Shown: positions 25,162 through 33,851 of the stretch, in pieces | Layout: every line of letters begins with the position of its first letter | Position numbering within the stretch: the first letter of the stretch is position 1 | Source of the DNA: Bacteroides pyogenes_A | GTDB lineage: Bacteria > Bacteroidota > Bacteroidia > Bacteroidales > Bacteroidaceae | Direction: 5' to 3' (one strand) | DNA: 64,000 nt | NCBI RefSeq assembly: GCF_048595595.1 | Contig: NZ_CP184347.1 | Translations under genes and position numbers: made by a program | The notes under the pieces: generated by a model | Told to the model about the DNA's origin: nothing | The model's database searches: none | Seen by the model: only the letters and a program-made list of their open reading frames with translations

Positions 25162-26811
25162 TTATCTTTTCTTATCCCACCAAAGTTTAGTAGCCGGTGA
25201 GTCGGGGCCACCCAACAGCTTCACGGCTTCGTCATACACTGCCTGCTCTTCTTCACTGCGTGCCGTTTGAATGGAATAATGCATCCTGCGGATTCCCTGC
25301 TTGCTGTTCACCTCTCCGTTACTGGTGTTCTTCAGAGGAGTGTGCAACTTAGGATAGCCTGTACGCCTCCACTCGCTCCATGCTTCCTGACCATTAGGGT
25401 AAAGAGCAATCCACTTTTGAATCATAATTTTTTCCAATTTTTGCTCTTGCGTTCCTACAAATTCTACAGTAGCTGTACTTACAGCTTGAATGGTTGTACG
25501 CACTCGATTGAGTTTAGTCATATCCACATCCACCGGTTTCAAACCACTTCCGATGTACAGAGCAGCCTTTGAAGCAGGTACACCGTTTTCCTCAAAAGAC
25601 ATTTGAATGCCCTGTGTGTAGAAATTTTCAGCTGTTCCTCCCATGTTCCAGCCAAAAAGAGCTCCTTCAGCACGCAAGAAAAGCACCTCAGAGGTTAGCA
25701 ACCAATGCACCGGAGTCGTACGTTCTATATTAGGCAGCGAGCAGAAGTAAACAGACTCTTCTCGTTTTTCGTCTTGCCTGATGCCAAAGCCTACCGGAAT
25801 GGGGAAGTATGATCCACCTGCCCAAGGTAGAGAGACTGCATAGGGATGCTTTGTCGTGCGGAAGTACTTAGGCAGACGCGGATCTTCATAGCCGGCCATG
25901 TAGCTGAAGGCAGGCGTACCCATACGTGTTTCGGCATATTGCCCCGCAGTGCGTTCAATAGGATTCTCAAACTGAAGTCCGTGTGCCACAGAGATAGAAG
26001 CACCATCTTCCTTGCCCGTCATCACTCCGATGCGATGATTCACTGCCATCTCAGCATATTTTTTTGCTTCAGCAGGTGCTACGTAACGCATACGCATAGC
26101 CAAACGCAACATCAATGAGTTGGCGAACTTCACCCAATTTGTAGTATTTCCTCCATACACCAGATCGTAATTGGGAAAGAGTTTACCACCTTGCTCTTCA
26201 AAACTTGTCAGAGTTTCAATGGCTTTTTCCAAATCGCTTAACATAGACATGTATACCACCTCTTGCGAATCATAAGGGGTATTCAAAAGTCCCTCGCCGG
26301 CTTTGGTATAAGGAATCGGACCGAAGATGTCGGTAGCTTTATGCCATACGGCAACTTTCAAAACCTGTGCCAAAGCAAAGTTCTCAGGATTCAGTTTCGC
26401 TGCTGGACTATTTTTGATAGACAACCACGGAGAAAATGCTTGTGTATAAGATTGCTTATAACTCTCTTTCACCCAGTCATTCACTAAAGAGTACGTGGTA
26501 TGATTCCTACCGCCTTTCCAGTCTGCGTTTTGGCCGAAATAACCGGCCCAATCATCCTGACCAATGTGATAGGCAGTCTGATACACATTGATTATATCAG
26601 TTTTATTGGCAGCCGTACCTACCGGCACCACTGATCTTTGCAACGTTTGTATAAAACCACCGGAAGCTACACCGTCTCCTTCGGCCTGTTCCGGAGTTAC
26701 CCCTTGTTTGTTGGTATTGATTTCTTCAAAGTTTCCGCAACTTGCCAAAAGTGCAGTCGACAAAAACAGTGAAGAGACATATTTATAAATATTAATTTTC
26801 ATATTTTCCAT
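25162..26811 (-). CDS. SusD/RagB-like glycan-binding lipoprotein
   Basis: Outer-membrane lipoprotein of 549 residues that forms the lid of a SusC transporter. Signal peptide with lipobox LLASC; the mature start is GNFEEINTNKQGVTPEQ, a SusD-like pattern. The TPR-like core is visible (WVKFANSLMLRLAMRMRYV) and the C-terminus carries EAWSEWRRTGYPKL, the usual SusD C-terminal pattern. An in-frame ATG at 26802 is an equally plausible start. It lies 24 bases after susC and 32 before the GH18 gene. Confidence 0.92.
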   Translation of the reverse strand: MENMKINIYKYVSSLFLSTALLASCGNFEEINTNKQGVTPEQAEGDGVASGGFIQTLQRSVVPVGTAANKTDIINVYQTAYHIGQDDWAGYFGQNADWKGGRNHTTYSLVNDWVKESYKQSYTQAFSPWLSIKNSPAAKLNPENFALAQVLKVAVWHKATDIFGPIPYTKAGEGLLNTPYDSQEVVYMSMLSDLEKAIETLTSFEEQGGKLFPNYDLVYGGNTTNWVKFANSLMLRLAMRMRYVAPAEAKKYAEMAVNHRIGVMTGKEDGASISVAHGLQFENPIERTAGQYAETRMGTPAFSYMAGYEDPRLPKYFRTTKHPYAVSLPWAGGSYFPIPVGFGIRQDEKREESVYFCSLPNIERTTPVHWLLTSEVLFLRAEGALFGWNMGGTAENFYTQGIQMSFEENGVPASKAALYIGSGLKPVDVDMTKLNRVRTTIQAVSTATVEFVGTQEQKLEKIMIQKWIALYPNGQEAWSEWRRTGYPKLHTPLKNTSNGEVNSKQGIRRMHYSIQTARSEEEQAVYDEAVKLLGGPDSPATKLWWDKKR

Positions 26812-26835
26812 ATTGAATAAGAAAGAAATAAAATA

Positions 26836-29800
26836 TTAGAAGCTAAGCTTGATACTTGCTCCGAAACTTCTTAAGCTGGGCTGCATGAAGTAGTCGTTAC
26901 CGACGCCGTATGTACCTGTGGTCGGAGTCAACTCCGGATCATGAGGAGCTTTGTTGTAGATCATCCACAAATTATTACCGATCAGAGTCAGCGAAAGGCC
27001 GCGAATATATCCTTTGAACCATTTTGCAGGGAACCGATATCCAAGCGAAAGCTGCTGTAAACGAATATTCGTAGCACTGTAAGTATAGTACCCCATCAGT
27101 TCCGATTCACCCGAAGCACCTACCATTTCATAATATTTCTGCGCGTCATACAAGCCTTGGTTAGGCAGTAAAGCACCTCCGTTATCGCGAGCAATAGCCG
27201 ATGCTTCAGACACTCCGAAGCTATCCATAATGGCTTGAGTAGACGAAGTGACGATGCCGCCAAAGCGTCCGTTGAACGTAAAGCCGAAGTTAAGCCCTCT
27301 CCAGCTTACAGAGCCATTCCACCCCATGTTAAAGTCGGGGGTTGTACGTCCCAAAAAGACGGGTTTACCGACTTCCATATTCACCTCACCGGTTTCCGGC
27401 ACATACACATAACCATTGCCATCTTTCTTAAAGAACTTGCTGGCATAGACATCGTTGATACTTCCGCCTACTTTCAGAATTGTGGACCCTTTGGACACTT
27501 CAGGAATATCAAAGGTATAGTTCAAATCAGGATGTTTGTAGTCTTTCACCATCTCCTTAATTTCATTCTTGTTACGACTGAATACCAAGTTGGTAGAAAA
27601 GTCTACTTCACCGACCTTGTGTCCATAACCCAAAGATGCCTCGATACCTGTATTCTGAACATTACCGGCTTGCAGATAAGCACCTGTATATCCGGAACTT
27701 TCGGGCATCGTACCAAGAAATGTCTGATTGTAGGTATTCGATTTATACAAAGTGAGATCGAACGAAAGTCCTTTCAGGCCTTTGAAGCTCAAACCAAACT
27801 CATATGACTTGGTACGTTCGGCTTTGAAATCGGTATAAGGATAGAGAGTGTTGGGAATGATTACCCCACCTACAATCTTGTCTGTATAAGTTCCCGGTGT
27901 CATTCCGATGCGAGAGACAGGCGCTCCTACTTGAGTATAAGAGGCGCGAAGTTTCAACAGGTCGACCATCTGCCCCATGTTTATCATCTCAGACAGCAAA
28001 CCGGAAATACCGATAGAGGGATAGAAGAAAGAAGGTTCTTTTGAATTTACCAACCGGGAGTTCCAGTCGTTACGTCCGGTAGCGGTCAGATAAACCATAT
28101 TCTTCCAGCCCAACTCTATGCTGGCAAAAAGAGCCACGTTTCTCACTGCACGATCGCCTCCGCCTTCTGACGGAGCTCCCACGCTCGGATTGATGTTCCC
28201 GATGGTAAAGAGATTGGGAACAAGTTGCAACGGCCCACCGTATCCTCCCATATCAGAGCTGTAATCGGAGAAACTCGTACCTAAGTTGGCTACTACGCTA
28301 TAATCTCCGAACCTCTTGTCCACGTTCGCCATCAAATCGGCGTAAAACTGATCGTCTGTGGTTCGGCTGTATTCAAAGTTTCCTTTGGGTTTCGCCCATT
28401 TTTCATTGGTACTGGCATAAAGATCTCTATGGAAATAAGTATTTGCTTTATCCAAGCGCAAACGCCCCGCCACGTTCAACCAATCAAAAATATGATAGCG
28501 TGCATTGGCGGTGAATATGTAACGGTCTTTATCGTTCTCCGCAATATTTCTGTAAGCCGTCCAGTAAGGGTTCTGAACCCCAAAAGTACCTTCGCTCACC
28601 GGCCAGTACTGCGTATAGATTTTACGGGCAGGGTCCCGTCTTTCGAAAGTTTTGATCGGCTCCCACTTTTCTCCCCGCGGGAAGAGGTATGCCGCTACGA
28701 TAGGATTCCAATATTGTCCCTGCGACACCATATTGCGGTCTTTCTGTTTGATGTATTGTGCGCCCACGCCCAGTTCCAACTTTTCATTCAACATTTTCAT
28801 ATTGTTGTTGAAAGAGAAATTATAGCGCTCATAGTCGTTATTGGGCACAACACCTCCGGCGTTGGTCGATGCTACGGAGATAAATGTCTGACTTTTCTCT
28901 GTCCCGAAAACCATCGTAGCCGAATTCATAAAATTGCTTCCTGTGCGGAAGAAATCTTTGGCCGGATCATATGAAGACGGAGTATCGAGTTTATCTCCCC
29001 AGCTTTTGTACGAACCTCGCTTGTTTCCATACGTATTTTGAAAACGAGGCATAACAAACGGATTGCTAAATTCAAATGAAGAAGTAAGATCTACCTTCAC
29101 CTTCCCCGACTCGCCTTTTTTCGTTGTAATCAAGATGGCTCCGTTTGCAGCACTACTACCATACAGAGCGGCAGCAGACGGACCGGAGAGGACAGAGATA
29201 GAAGCAATATCTTCGGGGTTGAAGTCGGCAATACCTTCGCTGCTCACGCGACCGGTTCCCATTACGCCGCTGTCATCGCCTGCCGACGTATTAAATAAAG
29301 GGATACCGTCTACTACGTAGAGCACATTATTGTTCCCCTCCAACGACTTGGCACCACGCATCACTACACGTGTGGCGCCACCGACTCCGGAACCACTTTT
29401 ATTAATAGTCACACCGGCTATTTTACCGTTCAGCGAGTTCACGAAGTTGGCATCTTTGGCCGTAGTCAAGGCCTCGTTTTTAATTTCTTGCACGTTGTAG
29501 CTCAAAGCCTTTTGGGCGCGTTTTATACCCAATGCCGTTACAACCACTTCGTTCAAGACATGATTATCCTCCTGCAGTATGATTTGGAGCGGTTTGTTAC
29601 CGGCGACCTTGACCTCCTGAGTCACATAGCCCACATACGAGATTTCGATAATGGCGCCTTCTTGCACTTCAAGCGAAAAATTACCGTCGAAATCGGTAAT
29701 CGCACCCACAGCGGCCCCCTTAACTTTCACATTCACTCCGATCAGGGGCTCACCCTTGCTATCACGAACCGTCCCTTTCAAAGGGAAAGAAGCTGTCGCC

Positions 29801-30186
29801 TGCTGATCGTTTTTTTTGGTCGACAGAATAATCTGTTTGTCCATTACGGTATAAACCACGTTCGTCCCTCGGAAGATGTGGTCCAGAATTTCTGTAATCT
29901 TGCCGCTCTTATTATTCACCGAAACGATCCTATCGGTATTGATAGTCTTATCGTTGTAAAGGAATACGTAATCGGAAGTTTTTTCGATTTTGTTTAACAC
30001 TTGCTCTATGGTAACATTAGAGACGGAAATAGGCACTCCCGTACGTTGGGCATAGCCATTGTTAGCTGAAAGCTGGAATACTGCCATGAAAAGCAGCACA
30101 ATACTAATCCTCATTTTTAAAGGTAGTTTTAGATTCAAAGCACATTCAGGATTAAGCACTGAAAATGAATGAGTTTTTTTCATCAT
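26836..30186 (-). CDS. SusC/RagA-like TonB-dependent transporter with STN signalling domain
   Basis: A 1116-residue outer-membrane importer. In order: long signal peptide (to about residue 47, ...NNGYAQ); an STN domain (about 50-120, VPISVSNVTIEQVLNKIEKT); a carboxypeptidase-regulatory-like domain (about 133-205, GTVRDSKGEPLIGVNVKVKG); a plug domain with VVTALGIKRAQKALSY; and a beta-barrel ending PSLRSFGASIKLSF. The STN domain is the part that talks to a FecR anti-sigma factor, and a fecR gene lies 182 bases upstream. It is a regulated importer, not just a pore. Confidence 0.95.
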   Translation of the reverse strand: MMKKTHSFSVLNPECALNLKLPLKMRISIVLLFMAVFQLSANNGYAQRTGVPISVSNVTIEQVLNKIEKTSDYVFLYNDKTINTDRIVSVNNKSGKITEILDHIFRGTNVVYTVMDKQIILSTKKNDQQATASFPLKGTVRDSKGEPLIGVNVKVKGAAVGAITDFDGNFSLEVQEGAIIEISYVGYVTQEVKVAGNKPLQIILQEDNHVLNEVVVTALGIKRAQKALSYNVQEIKNEALTTAKDANFVNSLNGKIAGVTINKSGSGVGGATRVVMRGAKSLEGNNNVLYVVDGIPLFNTSAGDDSGVMGTGRVSSEGIADFNPEDIASISVLSGPSAAALYGSSAANGAILITTKKGESGKVKVDLTSSFEFSNPFVMPRFQNTYGNKRGSYKSWGDKLDTPSSYDPAKDFFRTGSNFMNSATMVFGTEKSQTFISVASTNAGGVVPNNDYERYNFSFNNNMKMLNEKLELGVGAQYIKQKDRNMVSQGQYWNPIVAAYLFPRGEKWEPIKTFERRDPARKIYTQYWPVSEGTFGVQNPYWTAYRNIAENDKDRYIFTANARYHIFDWLNVAGRLRLDKANTYFHRDLYASTNEKWAKPKGNFEYSRTTDDQFYADLMANVDKRFGDYSVVANLGTSFSDYSSDMGGYGGPLQLVPNLFTIGNINPSVGAPSEGGGDRAVRNVALFASIELGWKNMVYLTATGRNDWNSRLVNSKEPSFFYPSIGISGLLSEMINMGQMVDLLKLRASYTQVGAPVSRIGMTPGTYTDKIVGGVIIPNTLYPYTDFKAERTKSYEFGLSFKGLKGLSFDLTLYKSNTYNQTFLGTMPESSGYTGAYLQAGNVQNTGIEASLGYGHKVGEVDFSTNLVFSRNKNEIKEMVKDYKHPDLNYTFDIPEVSKGSTILKVGGSINDVYASKFFKKDGNGYVYVPETGEVNMEVGKPVFLGRTTPDFNMGWNGSVSWRGLNFGFTFNGRFGGIVTSSTQAIMDSFGVSEASAIARDNGGALLPNQGLYDAQKYYEMVGASGESELMGYYTYSATNIRLQQLSLGYRFPAKWFKGYIRGLSLTLIGNNLWMIYNKAPHDPELTPTTGTYGVGNDYFMQPSLRSFGASIKLSF

Positions 30187-30368
30187 GTGCGGTTAACTAT
30201 AGTTTATAAATAAATTAAATTGATAGGATAACAGCAGTTCACTTCGGTTGCCCGCCTGCTGTAAGATCTCAAAAATGAAAGCGCTTCGCTATCGCAGAAG
30301 TCTTTCCTCTTTTCTTCTTAAATTTTCCGGTATTAAATCATAAGCAATGTTTTTCACTGTTTTAACGG

Positions 30369-31310
30369 TTAATATAAATCGATAATTATTCTTTTCTGGG
30401 TAAATGTCCCATCCGCCTGTTGCTCGGATTCTTCGACACTCCATTTCAGGTTAGCCGACTTGGCCAAGTAATCCAATATTTGCGGTAAGGTTTCGCTACG
30501 AAACGTCGCGCGATATTTATATTCTTTATTCGAGTGGTTGCGGAAGGAAATATCCACATTGAAGTGACGTTCCAAACGCTTGAATATATCTTCCAGACTG
30601 GAGTTTCTGAAAATCATTTTCCCGTCTTTCCATGCCACTTTTTCATATACATCGACAGGCTCCTTGAAAGCTCTGCCCGTGAGTTTATCATAAGACAAAT
30701 ATTCGCCGGGGGCAAGAGAACATTGATGCCCGCTATGCGGAAAAATCACATTCACCTTCCCCTCTTCGAGCACGGTTTCCACGCAGTCATCATCTTCGTA
30801 AGCCGAAACGTTAAAACGAGTACCGTACACATATACATTCAGACCAGTAGGGGTGTTTACATAAAAAGGAGATTCTTTATCGGCAGAGACTTCAAAAAAT
30901 GCTTCTCCCTGCAGACTCACCTGACGGCGAGAAGATTGGAAGCGGGTGGGAAAGCGAAGTTTGCTCCCCGAGTTCAACCATACCGTAGAGCGGTCGGGCA
31001 ATTCGTATCGCACGATAGAGCCGGCTGCGGCCGTGACTTCGGCAAATGCTTCTTGCTCGATTCGATCGGAACGATGGAAATACATATACCCCAGCGTCAG
31101 GCTTGCAAAAAGCAGAGGCAAGGTAAGCATCGCCGCATAGCGCATCAGTTGCACACGCAATTCTTTTCTACGGCGTTCTTGCTTTTGGATTTTCAGTTTC
31201 TGGTAAGCCGACGCTACATTCACCGACTCCATTTCGAGAATATCTTCGCTAATCGCTTCTGCGCGTTTCAGCAACTCGTTCGTATCCGTATTCAGATTAT
31301 TAGTATCCAA
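30369..31310 (-). CDS. FecR-family anti-sigma factor
   Basis: Inner-membrane anti-sigma/regulator of 313 residues. It has a cytoplasmic N-terminal segment, one membrane span (YAAMLTLPLLFASLTLGYMY) near residues 88-108, a periplasmic FecR domain (VWLNSGSKLRFPTRF, GEAFFEVSADKESPFYVNT) and a C-terminal DUF4974 domain (DIFKRLERHFNVDISF). The start is a TTG at 31310, five codons after an in-frame stop; the first ATG is 26 codons later (31232). I keep TTG because the intervening helix looks family-like. Its partner sigma gene is divergent. Confidence 0.88.
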   Translation of the reverse strand: MDTNNLNTDTNELLKRAEAISEDILEMESVNVASAYQKLKIQKQERRRKELRVQLMRYAAMLTLPLLFASLTLGYMYFHRSDRIEQEAFAEVTAAAGSIVRYELPDRSTVWLNSGSKLRFPTRFQSSRRQVSLQGEAFFEVSADKESPFYVNTPTGLNVYVYGTRFNVSAYEDDDCVETVLEEGKVNVIFPHSGHQCSLAPGEYLSYDKLTGRAFKEPVDVYEKVAWKDGKMIFRNSSLEDIFKRLERHFNVDISFRNHSNKEYKYRATFRSETLPQILDYLAKSANLKWSVEESEQQADGTFTQKRIIIDLY

Positions 31311-31466
31311 AGTCTCTGTTTTTTAGTTTCTATTTATAATACAAGCGAATTTCCCAAAAGGGACAGGATACGACTGCTTTTTTTGAATTGCAACACAACA
31401 TAACGGAAGAGAGAGCACACATTAACCCCCAAATAAATGAAAAACAACATGTTATATTAAAAAACT

Positions 31467-31560
31467 TATTCGTCTTTCGTCTGTGTTTTATTCGTCTGCC
31501 GAATGGCAGACGAATAAAACACAGACGAAAGACGAATAGGACACGTTCGGCAGACGAAGT
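31467..31560. repeat. Long palindromic TTCGTCT repeat element, copy 1
   Basis: Two 34-base arms (31467-31500 and 31505-31538) are perfect inverted repeats around the four-base centre GAAT. Each arm contains TTCGTCT three times (ATTCGTCT-TTCGTCT-GTGTTTT-ATTCGTCT). A tail (31539-31560, ending CGGCAGACGAA) repeats the inner arm. A second copy with the same layout is at 44970-45062. No coding capacity is seen. Confidence 0.88.
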
Positions 31561-31785
31561 ATCCGCATAAGCAAATGGCTTAACTTTAGCAGCCGTTCCC
31601 TTTATCTTTCAGCGCATATTCGTTCTTTATAGTCTTCCCTCTCGCTGAAAGGGCCTAAAACCCATCCCCTTGGGGCATTACAGAGCTTACAGGAAGGGCT
31701 TTCGAGCATTTTGGGCCAGCCTCTCCGGCGCAACAATGTGACATATATTATCGAAATCCGTAGCAAGAATCCGGAATTTATCATG

Positions 31786-31793
31786 TACATTTG
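31786..31793 (+). promoter_or_regulatory. -7 box of the PUL ECF sigma gene
   Basis: TACATTTG matches TAnnTTTG and lies 34 bases before the ATG at 31828. No TTTG is seen at the -33 position, so this may be a weak promoter. Confidence 0.45.
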
Positions 31794-31827
31794 CAGTCGA
31801 AAAACATGTGCAACCTTTTCAAGATAC

Positions 31828-32394
31828 ATGATTCTTTCATCCAATAAAAAAGCAAAAGAGCAGCGCTTCAAACAGTTGTTCGAAGAATATTATGCTCCCT
31901 TCTGCCTCTATGCCAAGCGATTTATCGATGACAGAGAGGTTAGGGAAGACATTGTGTCGGATGTATTTGCCGTGGTGTGGCAAAAAATAGAGTCCGACGA
32001 CCTGAGACCGGAAACCGCCTTGGGATATATCAAAATGTCCGTACGGAATCAATGCCTCAACCACCTCAAGCATCAGGAATACGAATGGAATTATGCGGAA
32101 TGGCAGCAGCAAAAGGCACCGGTATACGCCACCTCGCCCGACAAGGTTTATACGCTGGACGAATTATACCGCCTGCTTTTCAGTACGTTGGAAAAGCTTC
32201 CCGAAAACTATCGGACAGTATTCTTGAAAAGTTTCATTGAAAACAAAACGCATGCGGAGATAGCCGGAGAGATGAACCTCAGCGTAAAATCCATCAACCG
32301 GTACAAACAGAAAGTAATGACTGTGCTCAAGGAAGAACTGAAAGACTACTTATCGATCATACTTCTGCTGCTTGCGATGGAATATCATCAGTAA
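31828..32394 (+). CDS. ECF-type RNA polymerase sigma factor (PUL regulator)
   Basis: A 188-residue sigma-70 family ECF factor. Region 2 is visible (FEEYYAPFCLYAKRFI, REDIVSDVFAVVWQ) and region 4 is a helix-turn-helix (LPENYRTVFLKSFIENKTHA, MNLSVKSINRYKQKVM). I start at ATG 31828, after the -7 box; an earlier in-frame ATG at 31711 would add 39 unconserved residues. It is divergent from fecR-susC-susD, whereas sigma and anti-sigma genes are usually co-directional. Proposed circuit: ligand at SusC, signal to FecR, release of this factor. Confidence 0.9.
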   Translation: MILSSNKKAKEQRFKQLFEEYYAPFCLYAKRFIDDREVREDIVSDVFAVVWQKIESDDLRPETALGYIKMSVRNQCLNHLKHQEYEWNYAEWQQQKAPVYATSPDKVYTLDELYRLLFSTLEKLPENYRTVFLKSFIENKTHAEIAGEMNLSVKSINRYKQKVMTVLKEELKDYLSIILLLLAMEYHQ

Positions 32395-32613
32395 GGATTG
32401 CCCTTGCATGGATGGCATGCAGAATATAAATAAGCCTCATACGCAAGCAATCACGCCTGCCTATTTTTTGCGCTTAGAACGATGGAAATACTTTTTAGGC
32501 AAACGTGTTTTTCTTAGAGAGGGAGATAAATCCACAAGAGGTATGACAGGTTCAAAAAGAGTTTGGAGATATCGCAATTTCGCGTAAGTCAAAATTGCGC
32601 GGGTATCGCTTCG

Positions 32614-33837
32614 TCAGAAATTGATCATGTGCATTATCTTTCGCGTGGCACCGGCATTACCCGTCACATAGTTTCCGGCTTTCGCACCGGTATCATGCAG
32701 AAATGCCTCGTCGATACGGAAACGATCGAGCAGAGACTTCAGTTCTTCATAATCTTTGATGGAATAAGCGCCTTCGGCTTCCAACAGCTGCTGGGCTTCC
32801 ATGAATTTCTGGTACTTGGGACCGAAAATAACCGGAATGCCATATACTGCCGCCTCCAGCGTATTATGAATGCCTACGCCGAATCCTCCACCGATATACG
32901 AAACTTCCCCGTACCGATAAATGGAAGAGAGCAGACCGAAACAGTCGATTATCAGGCAATCGGCTTTTAGCACATTCCGTTCATCGGCTCGTGTATATCG
33001 CACATACGGACGTTTCAGCTTGCTTATGATCTCTACCAGATGATTTTCATCGATTACATGCGGAGCAATAATCAGCTTCATTTCAGGATGCGTATTAAAA
33101 TATTCCAGAAACAGGTCTTCATCCGGACTCCATGAACTTCCCGCCACAAAAGTGAAAGAATTGTCTCCTTTAAACTTTTCCACCAGCGGAAGTTCCTTCG
33201 CCTCCTCGCGAATTTGCAGCACACGGTCGAAACGGGTATCGCCCACCACCGTCACGCGGTTGATGCCGATTTTCGACAAATAGCGTTTAGAAGCCTCGTT
33301 CTGAACGAAAAGATGGTCGAAATTCCTCAGCACCCTGCGGTAGCTTCCGCCATACCATTTGAAAAAGATCTGGTCGCGGCGGAAAATGGACGAAACGCTG
33401 TACACGGGAATCCGGCGTTTGTGAAGTTCGTCGAGATAATTTTTCCAGAATTCATATTTAATGAAGAAAGCCATGCACGGATTGGCGATGTCGAGAAACT
33501 TTTTCACATTGCGAGGCTTGTCGAACGGCAAGTAGCAAACAATGTCGGCTCCTCTGTAATGCTTGCGCACTTCGTAGCCCGAAGGCGAAAAGAACGTAAG
33601 CAGAATTTTATAGGCAGGGTATTGTGCACGAATCTCTTCAATCAGGGGCCGACCTTGTTCAAACTCTCCGAGCGAAGCGGCATGAAACCAGATATATCGT
33701 TCGTCTTTCTCCACCTGTTGGCGAAGAAGTTCATACACCACCCAATGTCCCTTCATCATTTTTCGCGGTTTACGGCTGAACGGCGCCGCCAAATGAACAA
33801 GAAAATCGTATAAAACAATGGCTAAGTTATAGAGCAT
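32614..33837 (-). CDS. waaA: 3-deoxy-D-manno-octulosonic acid (Kdo) transferase
   Basis: Glycosyltransferase that adds Kdo to lipid A precursors at the inner membrane; 407 residues. It has an N-terminal membrane-anchoring segment (LYNLAIVLYDFLVHLAAPF), the family motif IWFHAASLGEFEQGRPLIE, and the C-terminal GT-B region SYIGGGFGVGIHNTLEAAVY with GIPVIFGPKYQKF. It is 14 bases after gltX and probably co-transcribed with it. It converges with the ECF sigma gene across a 219-base spacer in which I see no gene. Confidence 0.94.
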   Translation of the reverse strand: MLYNLAIVLYDFLVHLAAPFSRKPRKMMKGHWVVYELLRQQVEKDERYIWFHAASLGEFEQGRPLIEEIRAQYPAYKILLTFFSPSGYEVRKHYRGADIVCYLPFDKPRNVKKFLDIANPCMAFFIKYEFWKNYLDELHKRRIPVYSVSSIFRRDQIFFKWYGGSYRRVLRNFDHLFVQNEASKRYLSKIGINRVTVVGDTRFDRVLQIREEAKELPLVEKFKGDNSFTFVAGSSWSPDEDLFLEYFNTHPEMKLIIAPHVIDENHLVEIISKLKRPYVRYTRADERNVLKADCLIIDCFGLLSSIYRYGEVSYIGGGFGVGIHNTLEAAVYGIPVIFGPKYQKFMEAQQLLEAEGAYSIKDYEELKSLLDRFRIDEAFLHDTGAKAGNYVTGNAGATRKIMHMINF

Positions 33838-33851
33838 AGCGTGTCGCGAGG

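Larger units (their letters stand above)
31311..31827. other. Divergent intergenic region between fecR and the ECF sigma gene
   Basis: About 517 bases. It contains the long palindromic repeat element (31467-31560), a -7 box for the sigma gene (31786-31793), and a 170-base stretch (about 31600-31770) with no recognisable feature beyond a short CCCC/GGGG pairing near 31665. Open frames here on either strand have no family features. Confidence 0.6.

Noticed and set aside
31602..31871. An 89-codon minus-strand frame opposite the ECF sigma start
   Set aside because: It overlaps the well-supported sigma gene and its -7 box and has no recognisable domain.
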